Positions 1-11,830 of a DNA stretch of 64,000 nt are shown piece after piece. The stretch comes from Bubalus kerabau (Eukaryota; Chordata; Mammalia; Artiodactyla; Bovidae): NCBI RefSeq assembly GCF_029407905.1, contig NC_073641.1:21373001-21437000 (forward strand), given 5' to 3'. The translations under genes and the position numbers were made by a program. The notes beneath the pieces were generated by a model. It was not told the DNA's origin, ran no database searches, and saw only the letters and a program-made list of their open reading frames with translations. The number at the start of each line of letters is the position of its first letter. Positions within the stretch are counted from its first letter, which is position 1.

Positions 1-714
1 AGATCATGCTCCTGTTGAAAGACTTTTCGAGCAGACTTTTTTTCATAGTGGAAGATGTTCAAACTTCTTGAGATTGCTCCCAGGTCCCAGTAGGCATGTA
101 CTGCCTTGTTTCCTCCTTCACAGGGCAAACTTCTATCCAGCTGGAGTTCTCAGACACAGTCCCTCAAATATGTTACAAGTAGAGGACATTGCTTATTAGG
201 TTTTTTGGGTTTTTTTTTCCATGATGACCTTGCTTTCCTCATTCAAGTTATGCCTGAAACACACACACACACACACAGAACCCCTTGCTAAGTATCTCAA
301 GTGCCTGAACATTGTAATTAAATAAATGAGTAAACTGGCTTTTAAAGTGGACGTTGCTACTTACTGGTTCTAGTGTGGCCTCAGGCATATTATATAACAT
401 TTCTGAGCCTGTTTTCACATTAGTTACCATGGGACCAAGGCCTATCTGCATGCTGCTCATCCTTAAGTCATTTTTGTTTCCTTTCTCTGCCACCTATCCT
501 CCCCAGAAAGCCTTTCATGACCTCACCAATCGCAGATTCTCTCTTCTCTGAGCCCATAGTACACAGTTTTGGGAAATCATCATTGGCCTCTTTGAAGAGC
601 CCCTTGATTCTTCCTCATTGTTTCCTGGGACCGTGCGTTGCTTCCTGCACTAGAGCGTGTGAATGCTTTGGTCACAGTGCTCTGTTGTGTGGTCATAGCA
701 CCCAGGGCACTTTG
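1..714. other. Upstream non-coding sequence
   Basis: No gene recognised. 259-277 is a short AC repeat. About 470-600 looks weakly like an old L2 fragment (+). Short open frames here have no recognisable content. Confidence 0.5.
259..277. repeat. (AC)n microsatellite, short
   Basis: Nineteen bases of uninterrupted AC. Confidence 0.9.
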
Positions 715-1120
715 TCTCACATTTTCTCACCTGTTCTCACAATGTCCTGGGAGGAGGATGTAATCCCTGTTTGGTAGAAGGCAAAGTGAGAGTTTGGGGC
801 TTCCCAGGTGACTCATGGTAAAGAATCTGCCTGCCAACGCAGGAAAGACAGAAGAGGCAGGTTCAATCTTGGGTGGGGAAGATCCCCTGGAGGAAGAAAT
901 GGCAACCCACTCCAGTATTCTTGCCAAGATAATCCCATGGACAGAGGAGTCTGGCGGGCTACAGTCCATGGGGTTCCAAAGAGTTGGACACAACTGAGCG
1001 ACTGAGCACACACACAAAGTGAGAGTTTAGAAGGCTGAAGTGATTTGCCCAAAATCGCTCAGAGAGCAAGTGACAGAAGTAGTTGAATTCTAAGCCTGCG
1101 GCTGTCTCCTCTCTCCCAAA
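715..1120 (-). repeat. MIR-like SINE relic, split by a Bov-tA
   Basis: The halves 715-795 and 1015-1120 together resemble an antisense MIR (TTTTCTCACCTGTTCTCACA, then GTGATTTGCCCAAAATCGCT). The Bov-tA at 796-1014 sits in the middle with a 14-bp duplication of MIR sequence. Confidence 0.6.
796..1014 (+). mobile_element. Bov-tA SINE
   Basis: tRNA-Glu-derived head (GGCTTCCCAGGTGACTCATG) fused to a BovA body (GGCAACCCACTCCAGTATTC) and ending in a CACACA tail. Flanked by a perfect 14-bp target-site duplication CAAAGTGAGAGTTT at 782-795 and 1015-1028. Mobilised in trans by BovB. Confidence 0.93.
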
Positions 1121-2049
1121 GCTTTAGCCTTGGGGCAGGAACTTATTTTGTATTTCTAATATTTCAGTATTTAAGTTTGTAACCATTATAGGTCCCAGTC
1201 CTGATTAGTATTGAGATGGCATTCTATGAATATTTTTGAAGAAGTCAATGAATGCATACTATGGACAATATTAATAACTCAAAATTATCCCAGAAGTCTG
1301 AGGGCCAATTCTCTATGTATAGGTGGTGGATGCTTGTGCTTAATCTCCCCACCATTTGCCCTGTTACCCTGAGGGTTAAAAGCACAGTGTTTTCATTCTG
1401 AAACATAAAATCATGAGGCTAAGTGAAGCATTTCATGTCATCAGCCAAGAAGATCCAGAATTCACATACAGGTTCTCTAAAGTAGTTCTGTGTGGCTGGG
1501 AGCACTATGAACTCCAGCATTGTGTTCATAGCTCTTTATCCTTTGGCTAAGATCAAGAACAGCATTTGTTCCTGAGGCTTTTAACAACGGACTTCTCCAT
1601 CCAAAGATAACATATTTAGACGGTATGTGTGTTACAAAGAATAGAGTGCCTTTAGACAGGAAAATTTTAAACAAGAGGTTTATTTGAATCCTCTTGGATG
1701 CCATTCTTCTATTGACGTTGTTCCTGTAAAATGCCGTAGGAGATCATTCCGTGCTGCTGGATGTACTCTGAGCCTGCATACCAGGAAGTACTCCTAAGTC
1801 AGGGAGGGGTAAGGAACATTTTCTTTCTTACAGAGTATTGACATTGTGCTTTTGCTTCCCTGTTGACAATACACACACACACATACACGATTCTAGGGTA
1901 GGTGGAGGGTGGCTCAGAAGAATCAGTGTAACAATCAAAACTACTACCAGAGAAAGAAACAGATTGCACCTATATGCCCTGAACATGAAGAACAGAAATA
2001 GACAGACATTTTCAGGATACTTAACAAATTTTTAATTACTTGAGTTTCG
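1121..2049. other. Non-coding sequence
   Basis: No gene or clear repeat recognised apart from a short AC run near 1869-1885. Confidence 0.5.
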
Positions 2050-2185
2050 TACTAAGGTCAATTAAAGAAACAATAAAGGAGGACAGAAAGTATGGAAAGG
2101 GAGGAAACAAAACGGAGGCAGAGGGTGGAATGAAAAATGAGGACAAAGAGAGGAAGAGGAAAGAGAAAGAAAGCGAAACATCACG
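2050..2185 (+). repeat. Purine-rich (GA) low-complexity tract
   Basis: About 135 bases dominated by A and G on the plus strand, most strongly from 2075 to 2180. Could form triplex structures or may be decayed GGAA/GAAA repeats. Confidence 0.7.
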
Positions 2186-2589
2186 TCAGCGGCTCCTGGG
2201 TTCTGAGGTGAGCTCGCTGGTCGTAGGTCAGCAGCTTTAGTCACACATCCTGTTATTCACTTTGGGCATCAGAGCACTTTTTTGCTACCCTTTGAAATTT
2301 CCATACTGTCTACAGTGATCTTGGAGCACTCTTTCTTTACTGGGAAACTGTTTATGTGCTCTTATTCTCAATCTTTGAGCTTGTTTTTTAAAGGTTTTAT
2401 TTTTGCATGAAGTCCAGACTGTTTTGAAATGGGTAAAATGATGCATTTGGTCTCCATTCTTTCCATCTGAATCTTGATCTTAGGCCACTTGAACAATTTC
2501 TGAATATAGTAGAGATGTTTTCTGGATACAAGAATTGAAACACGACATTGAAAAATATTAATTATCATTATCATTGTTTTGAATGAGGA

Positions 2590-2770
2590 CAAATTTTGAT
2601 TCAGGAGAGCTGTGTTTTAATTTGGGCTGTTCATTTGACTAAACTGTGGTTGACTGTAAGCCTCAGCTTTCTCATTTACAGAATAGAGACCTCGTGCCTG
2701 TCTAGTTCGCACGAAGATGCCATGAGGTCCAGTGTGCCTCATCACAGCTCTGGCATCAATGAGACAGTAA
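2590..2770 (+). repeat. MIR-like SINE relic
   Basis: Sense-strand similarity to MIR: GTTCATTTGACTAAACTGTG, then CCTCAGCTTTCTCATTTACA. Diverged, no target duplication visible. Confidence 0.5.
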
Positions 2771-5700
2771 TGAGTCAGTTCCTCCCTCCCAACCACCGAC
2801 CCCCCCTACAATGGCACTCCCATCAACTGAAAAAATATATATATATAAAGAACTCTTCCTGCTTTTTAATTTCCACCAGTCATACTGAATGGAATAATTA
2901 CATTAGCTCATAAAGCACAAAATCATGTTCGGAGCTGTAGCTCTGTATACTCTAAGCTCAGAGCAATATAACTCTGATTCTCTGTGAAATGTTATCTAGA
3001 TCTGTTGCTACCTCTATAAGGGTACTGACCTCAAACTACTGTATTTCAGAACCCTTTATGAGCAGGACAAGATGCAGCCACTGGCTACAAATTCTGGACT
3101 CCAGAATATTTACAGAACTAAATCAAGGATTTCAACTTTACCTTAGATTAAAATATTACTTCTATCCACTCGTGTCATATTTCATACTCCCATCAGGAAT
3201 AGATTTATATCTTATAAAGCTTAAAAGATAATGACTAATTAAATAAACTGTATGACTTCAGGGAAGATTAGAAAATTACAATAATTCCAAGTAATGCTGT
3301 TTTCAGCCAACAAAACCCAGAGAATTTTGAATCTTAGAACTGGAAGGAACATAGACATCCTTTAGCCTAATCATTGGCCCAGCACAGAGACTGCCTTGAT
3401 CACAGACCTGAGAGCTCTTCCTGGGAATGTAGAATGACCTAACACGTATTGCCTTTCAAGGCAGCCTGATATGTCACGAGGGAGCTCTGGTCATTTAGAA
3501 ACCCGTCTTTATAAGGATCTGTTTGTCTGCCTGCCTGTACTGCCCACCTTTCGCTCTCAATTCTGAGTAAGAAATTTCTGCTAATTTTTTTTCCTTGAAA
3601 TTGTTTTCACTTTGGGGAACAACTGGCATGCCCTCTCTAAGCATCATCTCTTTTAGGCTTGCCATTCTGGTTTTGGAATCTATCCTCTCGTGAAATATTT
3701 CTAGAATCACCAACATCCCTGTTCCGATGAAAACTGTGGTTATCTACTTCAGGCAAACCCTAACCAAGCTGGGAGAACAGTGAAGTGATTGTCTCCTTGA
3801 GAGAGTCTTTTGACTGTGAAAGCCAAAGTTTATTTTGAATTTTTTGTTTTGTTGCTTTTTAAATTTCACTTTATTCCTTTTTATACAACCTACACCATTA
3901 CTTATAATGTATTTATGACAAATGAACCTTCTAAATCTTTTTCTCCAATACCTATATAATACTTTTTTTTTAAAAAAAAAAGGAATCTTTACCTTAAATG
4001 TTTCCAGATCTTACCAGCCTATGGCTATGAATGAGGTTATGTTAGCTATAAAATTTTTAATTTCATTAGCTTTCCACACATTTGCTAAAGTAGTTCTTTA
4101 TGCAACCCATCTTATTATTTCAGAGTATCCCTAAGGTGTCTCAAAAGAACAAGTCCCCCTTTGTTGGAATCACGTCTCCCCTACCCGTCTAGGCAATTCT
4201 CTGCATCCCCAAGGCTCAGTGGGTCCGGCTGCTCCCCAGCGAATCAGGTGGACACCACAAGGCCATGCCTCTACAGCTGCTCCGCTGACATTAAATTTGC
4301 TCCCTTCATTCCTGATATTGCACAGAATTACATGCAATATCTTTTACCTTCCAGCTCTCTGCTCTCCCCAGGGTCCAAAGATTTGTCCCTGGGAATGCAT
4401 TTAAGTAGCAGGCGCCATGTTCCCTTCCAAATGGCTCTCCTATCTGAGAGCTGAGATTTGTTATTGGACTAAGCTCCCAGTGCCCAACGCCTTCCATTCC
4501 ACAAGGAGCTTTCTCCAAAGAAACCACTAACCCCTTTGAAAATAATCTTTGATTAGATCTTTCAAACCACATCCTTTATTTGTACAATGAACATTTTTAT
4601 AGGATCATTAAACATTCTTCAAAGCCACCATTTTGAATTCCTCCATAATGTCCATCTTATGGATATACCATGCTAGAATATATTTGCCCATTTTTCAATT
4701 GCTTAGAATATTGGGTATTTTATGTATGTAGCTTATTATTTTAAGCAAATATTATACTTTATCTTACTCTTTTATACTCTTAACTCAACTTATTGTTTAG
4801 TAATTTGCAGATAATCTGATACCTTAATTATGTCATTTGATATATTAGCATCATTTCTAACTTTTGGCTTTTAGATATGCATTTTTAAGATGAATCTCTA
4901 ACATTTTTACCATCACACCAAATTTTAGTTGCTTAGAGATCCAGATTTTATGTGTTAGTCTGAAGAGCTTCCATAGTTTTTGAAGTGAGAATCTCTGTAT
5001 AAAAGAGAAACATAAATATACAAGGAATAAATCAAAATCTTTCTTGTAATTTCAAATGTCACTAAATAGTAATATCAGCCGCTAACTGACATATTTCCTA
5101 GTAATCATTTCAAGCCCTTCTCATTAAAAATATATCATATAAAATGAATTATAGAATTAAAAGAACCTGCAGATATGGTCTACTTCAAGGACCTAATTTT
5201 AACAAGTCATTTTTTACCCTCCTGGTATATCCTAAGGACAAAACAAATATTTGTTGTAAAAAAGTAAACCCCAGACCTTATCCTTGTGATATGGGTGATA
5301 GAGGACTGAATAAAAGTGAAAGAGGTATGATTCAACTCTCTGGTAGGAAAACGGTGGGTTCCCAAAGCAAGTAGCATGTAAGCCACACATTTAAAAGGAA
5401 CAAAGATTTCAGAGTGTGAGTATGTGGGTTGACTAACAGACTTAAAAGGACATGGCATGTTGGGTACTGAATTTCTGTTACTATAGTATTGGAGTATACA
5501 ATATCCTTACTGGTAACCAAAGATGAAGGTTCAAAGATGTTAGTCTGATAGTAAGAACCTGGGTATAAGGAGCGTAAGAAATGTACAGATTATCTATCAT
5601 AAAACAGGGGAAAAAAATTCAAGGCTATTCAAGTAAGGAAATGACATGTCTCAGAAAGACATTTTTGATAACATTATGGAGGATGGATTATAGGCTGGAG

Positions 5701-5865
5701 GGGAGAGATAAGGCTTTTATTTGTCAGTGTGACAGATAATTTTATTAGTAAAGCACCTAACTTATGAGACTCATCTGTGTGAAATGAAACAGGTTCATCT
5801 TGACTTGTCCAAGGTTTTTGGAAAATGGTTAAGTTTTTTGGTATTTCCTTGTTTATTTGCATGTG
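2771..5865. other. Non-coding sequence with faint ancient repeats
   Basis: No exon recognised. About 3300-3420 resembles an old interspersed repeat (TTAGAACTGGAAGGAACATA) of unassigned family. About 4560-5000 looks like antisense L1M/L1ME remains. The rest shows nothing specific. Confidence 0.4.
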
Positions 5866-5880
5866 AGCAGTATTAGACTC

Positions 5881-6153
5881 CAGAGAAGGCAATGGCACCC
5901 TACTCCAGTACTCTTGCCTGGAAAATCCCATGGACGGAGGAGCCTGGTAGGCTGCAGTCCACCGGGTCGCGAAGAGTCGGACACGACTGAGCGACTTCAC
6001 TTTGACTTTTCACTTTCATGCATTGGAGAAGGAAATGGCAACCCACTCCAGTGTTCTTGCCTGGAGAATCCCAGGGACGGCAGAGCCTGGTGGGCTGCCA
6101 TCAATGGGGTTGCACAGAGTTGGACACGACTGAAGTGACTTAGCAGCAGCAGC
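5881..6153 (+). mobile_element. BOV-A2 SINE, first of a tandem pair
   Basis: Two BovA monomers joined by a TTTTCACTTTCATGCATTGG linker and ending in (AGC)n. Flanked by AGCAGTATTAGACTC at 5866-5880 and again at 6154-6168, where the second copy begins. Confidence 0.92.
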
Positions 6154-6168
6154 AGCAGTATTAGACTC

Positions 6169-6431
6169 GGAGAAGGCAATGGCACCCCACTCCAGTACCT
6201 GGAAAATCCCATGGATGGAGGAGCCTGATAGGCTGCAGTCCATGGGGTCGCGAAGAGTCGGACACAACTGAGCGACTTCATTTTCACTTTTTACCTTCAT
6301 GCATTGGAGAAGGAAATGGCAACCCACTCCAGTATTCTTGCCTGGAGAATCCCAGGGACAGGGGAGCCTGGTGGGCTGCCGTCTATGGGGTCACACAGAG
6401 TCGGACACCACTGAAGTGACTTAGCAGCAGC
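6169..6431 (+). mobile_element. BOV-A2 SINE, second of a tandem pair
   Basis: Same layout as its neighbour but not identical: it lacks a few bases before ACCTGGAAAATCC and has a TTTTTACCTTC linker. A third copy of the target site, with one T-to-C change, follows at 6432-6445. Confidence 0.92.
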
Positions 6432-6445
6432 AGCAGTATCAGACT

Positions 6446-7530
6446 GGCCCTCAATGTCTCTTGATGAAACCTTTAAATAGATAGAAAATAGAAAAACTTG
6501 AAAAAGGGTTTTGGAACCTCTGCTCCCCGAGTTTTGGAAGATAATTGATCCAAAGCTATGAAACTCAACATCTCACCAATCCTATATTTCATTTGATTGG
6601 GCAGTGTGTCAAGAGAATACCTCAGGACTGCTTTGTCCATTAACAGGCCAGTTGTGAGTCAGAGTCTCAACATGGGGACATTTTCATTTACCTTTTCATA
6701 GTCACAGCAATGCAGTTTCCCCGCCCCCGCCAGAGTACCATTCTGGCCTAAAGTCTCTATGGAGAAGGTTATTTTCTGCCAAAGGCAGGGAGCAGAATAT
6801 CCAAATACAACCCAAGGGCTCCATCATCATTCTGCTAGCCGGGGGAAGCTGAGGTTTTACTACTGCCTGGAACCCACATGCTTTATGTGATGGGGATCAG
6901 CACTGTTAATTAGCTGCTTTAGAGTTCTCAATCCCCTGTGGCTTTGGAAACACTTGTTAACCCACAGTGGGAGGAGAAGAGCTGGAAATGATTGGACTGC
7001 AGTCTGAATTTATTATAATTCAATAGCCACCTTATCTTTCAGAATCCCAGTCCAGAATCTGTTGAAAATTACAGTTGATTTCGATCATTCTCAGCGACAC
7101 ATCCTGGGAGAAGAGGACGATTTGCAGTTCAGGGTTTCTTGAAGCCACAGAAATGTGGAGTGCTGCGGAACTGATCGATGCTGCTCTCTGAACCCACTTA
7201 GGCAATTTTCCAGAGGCTAGAAAAGAGATTCCAGGGTAGGAGAGAGGGAAATCAGTTGATGTCGCACAGCTCATGTAGAGTGCCCAGGAAATCTGCATTT
7301 CTGATCTCTTGCCAAAAGAAACACTGCTGGTTCCCACCCCTGCACCCTACCATTCTCACTGCATAGAGCTGGCACTCAATAAACCCATAATTCTTCTCCT
7401 TAATACAATTCTCATGACATAACCTGACAACCACATGAAACCTAATCAAGAAAACAACCGTTGTCATTGGCAACAATTGCAGGAGTTGCATCACAAGCAA
7501 ACCACATTCTTTACAGAGCAGAATGTTAGA
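6446..7530. other. Non-repetitive stretch, possible regulatory block
   Basis: No clear repeat. About 6840-7330 has balanced composition and scattered CpGs (for example GTTGATTTCGATCATTCTCA), unlike the AT-rich surroundings. The 101-codon minus frame at 7032-7337 has no recognisable domain. Confidence 0.35.
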
Positions 7531-7755
7531 GTTCAGTTCAGTCAGTTCAGTCGCTCAGTCATGTCTGACTCTTTGCTACCACATGAATTGCAGCACGCCA
7601 GGCCTCCCTGTCCATCACCAACTCCCGGAGTTCACTCAAACTCATGTCCATCGAGTCTGTGATGCCATCCAGCCATTTCATCTTCTGTCGTCCCCTTCTC
7701 CTCCTGCCCCCAATCCCTCCCAGCATCAGAGCCTTTTCCAATGAGTCAACTCTTC
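7531..7755 (-). mobile_element. BovB LINE 3'-end fragment
   Basis: Antisense BovB 3' end, beginning GTTCAGTTCAGTCAGTTCAG and running to CAATGAGTCAACTCTTC. It encodes only the last residues of the reverse-transcriptase ORF; heavily 5' truncated. Confidence 0.9.
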
Positions 7756-7944
7756 AGAAACTGCAGAAACATGTCACTAGCCTTTGTCAAGTACATGATA
7801 ATTATTTAATTAAGAAAAGCTTCATAGGAAGGTCCATATCAAAATTTAAAAAAGAAAACCCATGTAAAGTTTAGTTATGTTGGCATCTTTTCCTTCATGG
7901 CTTCTCAGGACTATTTCAGCTGAAGCATGGCTCTTGAAACAACC

Positions 7945-8228
7945 ACCAGGGAATTTCCCTGGCTTCATCTTCCAATGCAGGGGACACAGGTTTGATCCCT
8001 GGTCTAGGAAGATTCCACATGCCACAGAGCAACTAAGCCCGTGTGCCACAAGTACTGAGCCTGAGTGCTGTACTTGCAGAAGCCCTAGAGCCTATGCTCC
8101 CCAACAAGAGAAGCCACCCCAATGAGGAGCCTACTCACCACAATTAGAAAGTAGCCCCCACTCCAGGCAACTAGAAAAAGCCCGTGCTTAGCAAAGAAGA
8201 CCCAGCACAGCCAAAAATAAGTAAATAG
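7945..8228 (+). repeat. CHR-type cetartiodactyl SINE
   Basis: tRNA-derived start (GAATTTCCCTGGCTTCATCT, then GATCCCTGGTCTAGGAAGAT), a long body with GAGCAACTAAGCCCGTGTGC, and an AAAATAAGTAAATA tail. Older than the Bov SINEs and shared with other cetartiodactyls. Confidence 0.8.
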
Positions 8229-9289
8229 AATTAAGTTGGAAACTAATTTATTTCTACATGGTATTGCAAACTATAATATTATACTGGTGTTTGAAACCAG
8301 AATGTCTTTGTAGTTCAAAAAACTTTCCAAAAAGTTCCGTCTGTTTTAAAGTGGGCTTAGTTTCAAGCATTAACATGGTACTAAAAAAATAATGTTTTGA
8401 AACATTGAAGTTAATTAGCTTAACAAATAAAAAAGGTGACCCCTGGTGTACTACCTACAGATTTTTCAAGTGTATATTTCAACCCATTCCATGCTATGCC
8501 CTTCATTATAGCTTTGTTCAGGCCTGAAAGATTTTACTCTTTACTGTTTATTTTATTCTTTCAGTCAAAAAGAACTGATGGGATTTTGAGTCTCCTTTTG
8601 TCCATTTAGAATCTCACTTGGCCTTCATTTTGATCTTTGATTCTTCATCCAAGAATGCCCCAAGACTTTGATTTACAGCTATAAATTTTAAAAGAACAGT
8701 CTTTTTTTTTTTTTTTTTTTTTTTTTTTGGAAGTTGTTTCTTGGAATCACGGAAATGTATTTCCTTGTTCACCTGGACAGTTGTGGGTTAAGGGAAGAAA
8801 TTCTTCCTTGATTTTCTGTCGCTTATCTCGCCTATAGATAAGTTCTGTTTAAATCCTGGGTCAGCAATTTGTGAGCTCCAGCAAGTTGCCTGGCATTTTT
8901 TGACTCATAGAATGTCACTTTTAAAATTGTTCCAGGGTCAATTAAATGCAGCCATGTATCAAATTATGCTTTGTAAATAAATACATATGACTTGCATCCT
9001 GCTCCAATGTAGTCAGAAACTGATATATTCCCTTTCATATGACATGAATCTTTAGAAGATTACAAATGAATTGAAGATTGGTGTAGGAGTCTGACCAAAG
9101 AAGACTTACGAGAGAGAAGACATGGGAGGACAGCTAAGATTACATAGCCAGGGGAGAAAAGGATGTTCTAACATATCTTTGATTAACAGACAGCACTTCT
9201 TCACAGAGGTAGAAAGCAGAGGTTTACTTTAACTTAGGACGGATTAGAAGAAATGGCCTTAATTTATACATGCAGGTGCTGTTTTATAT
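8229..9289. other. Non-coding sequence with a T-run
   Basis: Holds an uninterrupted poly-T at 8702-8728 and otherwise nothing recognised. Confidence 0.5.
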
Positions 9290-10232
9290 TAATACCAATA
9301 TTTCTCAACCTGGCTGTTGTTCAGTTGCTTAGTCATGTCAGACTCTTTGCAACCCCATTAACTGCCAGGCTTCCCTGTCCCTCACCATCTTCCACAGTTT
9401 GTTCAAACTCATGTCGATTGAGTCAGTGATGCCATCCAACCATCTCATCCTTTGTCACCCCCTTCTCCTTATGCCCTCAATCTTTCCCAGTATCAGTGTC
9501 TTTTCCAATGAGTTGGCTCTTTGCATCAGGTGGCAAAAGTATTGGAGCCTCAGCATCAGTCCTGCCAATGAATATTCAGGGTTTATTTCCTTTAGGATTG
9601 AGTACTTTGATCTCCCTGCTATCCAAGGGACTCTCAAGGATCTTCTCGAGCACCACAGTTCAAACGCATCAATTCTTCGGCACTCAGCCTTCTTCATGGT
9701 CCAACTTTCACATCCACACATGACTACTAGAAAAACCATAGCCTTGATTATATGGACCTTTGCTGGCAATGTGATGTCTCTGCTTTTTAATACACTGCCT
9801 AGGTTTGTCATTGCTTTTCTTCCAAGGAGCAAGCATCTTTTAATTTCATGGCTGAAGTCACTGTCTGCAATGATTTTGAAGCCCAAGAAAATAAAGTCTG
9901 TCACCGTTTCCATTTCTTCCCCATCTCTTTGCCATGAAGTGATGGAACTGGATACCATGATCTTGGTTTTTTGAATGTTGAGTTTTAAGCCAACTTTTTC
10001 ATTCTCCTCTTTGACCTTTATCAAGAGGCTCTTTAGTTCCTCAGCCTGGGGTTACTCTCAAACTTGGCTGTACATTTGAGTCACCTGAGGAGCTTTAACA
10101 AATTGCTGATGCTGGGTCCTACCCCCAGAGATACTTACATATTCAGTTTAGGGCATGACCTATACATTGAAATAATAAAAAAAAAAAGTCTCTAGGTGAT
10201 CCTCATATGCCACTAAGGCTGAGAACCACTGT
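9290..10232 (+). repeat. MER5-like hAT DNA transposon relic, split by BovB
   Basis: Right part 10057-10232 reads as a MER5-type element, with GAGTCACCTGAGGAGCTTTA, then CTGATGCTGGGTCCTACCCC and ending CTGAGAACCACTG. The left end TTTCTCAACCTGGCTG lies at 9301-9316, and the BovB at 9318-10056 separates them. Confidence 0.6.
9318..10056 (-). mobile_element. BovB LINE 3' fragment with partial RT frame
   Basis: Antisense BovB of about 740 bp. A minus-strand frame at 9455-10024 keeps 189 codons of the C-terminal part of the RT ORF (for example KLNIQKTKIMVSS and MCGCESWTMKKAE). Flanked by an imperfect duplication, CTCAACCTGGCTGT at 9304-9317 and CTCAAACTTGGCTGT at 10057-10071. Lacks the RT catalytic motifs. 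Confidence 0.85.
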
Positions 10233-10789
10233 TCCCTAGATTGAGAGACAGGAGAATGAGTTCTATCCTGGTGTGTGAGGTTCACATTATAGTTTCTCCA
10301 AGAGGTTTGGACCTTTTTTTTTTTTTCCCAAAAGCTCCTGGCTAACATGAATCATATTGCTTTGAATGGTGTAATGCATTAGCTCATTTGTACTATCATC
10401 TAGGGGCACATAGTTTGGAAGAGGCCATGAATCAAAGGACAGTTGGTGAACGAAGGAAACAAAATGAGTAGTGAAAGTTCCAAAGTATTAGAAGCCTTGC
10501 ATGAAGTAAAGGTGGCAAATATAAACCCACAGAGGGAAAAGGGTGTGGGTTTTGGGATGTTTTGACCCAACATCCCGTTGGGTCATCACATTCTATTTCA
10601 CAAATTGGATTTAAATTTCATGGTCTTTTATCCCTGATTTTAATACCACATGTCTCTAAATACATTGTCACAAAATTCTCAAGGATCACTAGAATAAAAT
10701 TGCTTGTAATTCACTATTTCTTAAGTTGAATGCATAAGTTATAGCACTTCGGTGGAGAGGATGCTACAGCTATCCAAAGTGTCTGTGAG
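10233..10789. other. Non-coding sequence
   Basis: A T-run at 10313-10326 and no recognised gene or repeat. Confidence 0.5.
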
Positions 10790-11060
10790 TGTATTTGGTC
10801 CATGGCAAGTGGTTTTGGACAGGACCAAATATCAAGGACTTTTTGGCATGGAACCAAATGTTGTATTGACTTCTGAGATAGGATAAGATGCTTCTGCCAA
10901 TATCAAGGACTTCTTGTGTGGACCACTTATCTTATGGACCAGATGTCTTATGGATGAAATATCTTATGAATGTTTTGGACAGAATAAAATATCCAAAACC
11001 TTTTGCTGTGGAACAAATGCCTTGTTAATGTTTTGGACAGGACCAAATGTTCTGCAAAGA
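10790..11060 (+). repeat. Degenerate tandem repeat, about 58-bp unit
   Basis: TTTTGGACAGGACCAAAT occurs at 10813-10830 and 11031-11048, with a variant at 10973-10990. The 10973 to 11031 step is 58 bp. TATCAAGGACTT recurs near 10829 and 10900, and TATCCAAAACCT at 10989 looks like a variant. Not matched to a repeat family known to me. Confidence 0.6.
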
Positions 11061-11830
11061 TATGTTCAAAACTCATCACTTTCTAATATTTTACTACATG
11101 TTGTTATTATCTCTTTGTCTGTTGTGTCTGTATGGTAGAAACACTATAGAGTCATGAGCCACTGTAAAGAAGCTTCTCTTCCCAACTCCATGTTCAGTGA
11201 TGACATGTGGGTAGCTTGAAATTGGCTGCACTGAGGGTATTTATATCATGGGAATAAGTAAATGCTACAAATTACAGATTGTTTCATCTCTTGTTTAAAG
11301 AGACTTAAAACGTACTTAAAGAGTACTCCTACTTAAAGAGTAATGGAGAAAATGTTAACCAGGCAGTTTAAAGTTGAGTGTCTGTAGATATTACATTGTA
11401 AAGAACATATAAAAAATTAAGCAAACATTCCTCTAGAATTTTTAAAGTGTTATCTGATATAGCAAAGAAATTACCCTAGTCATTGACAAATGAGTGGAAT
11501 TCTGAATATACATTTTTGTTACTTCACTTTTGTCTTGTTAATATAAACCAAAATATCAACCAACAGTCATGTCAGAACGTGCAACCTTAGTTTGATTACA
11601 TTTACAAGAGCTTAACTAACATCAATAGATGCATTCTGTGAGAGTCAAATGGTTTTATGGAATTAACGATTTAAAGACTATTGTGCACTTTTTATAATAC
11701 AAACTTTATATGGAGAAATTTTTAATAACTCTCTATGTATAATTTTTCCCAGAAAACTAGTTGCTACTTATTTACAATTTAGTTGCCAAAACCCCTATGA
11801 AAAATAACTGTCACCACTGTTCACTAGTGA
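11061..11830. other. AT-rich non-coding sequence
   Basis: Nothing recognised. Confidence 0.5.

Noticed and set aside
9399..9974. 191-codon plus-strand open frame
   Set aside because: Antisense shadow of a BovB fragment.
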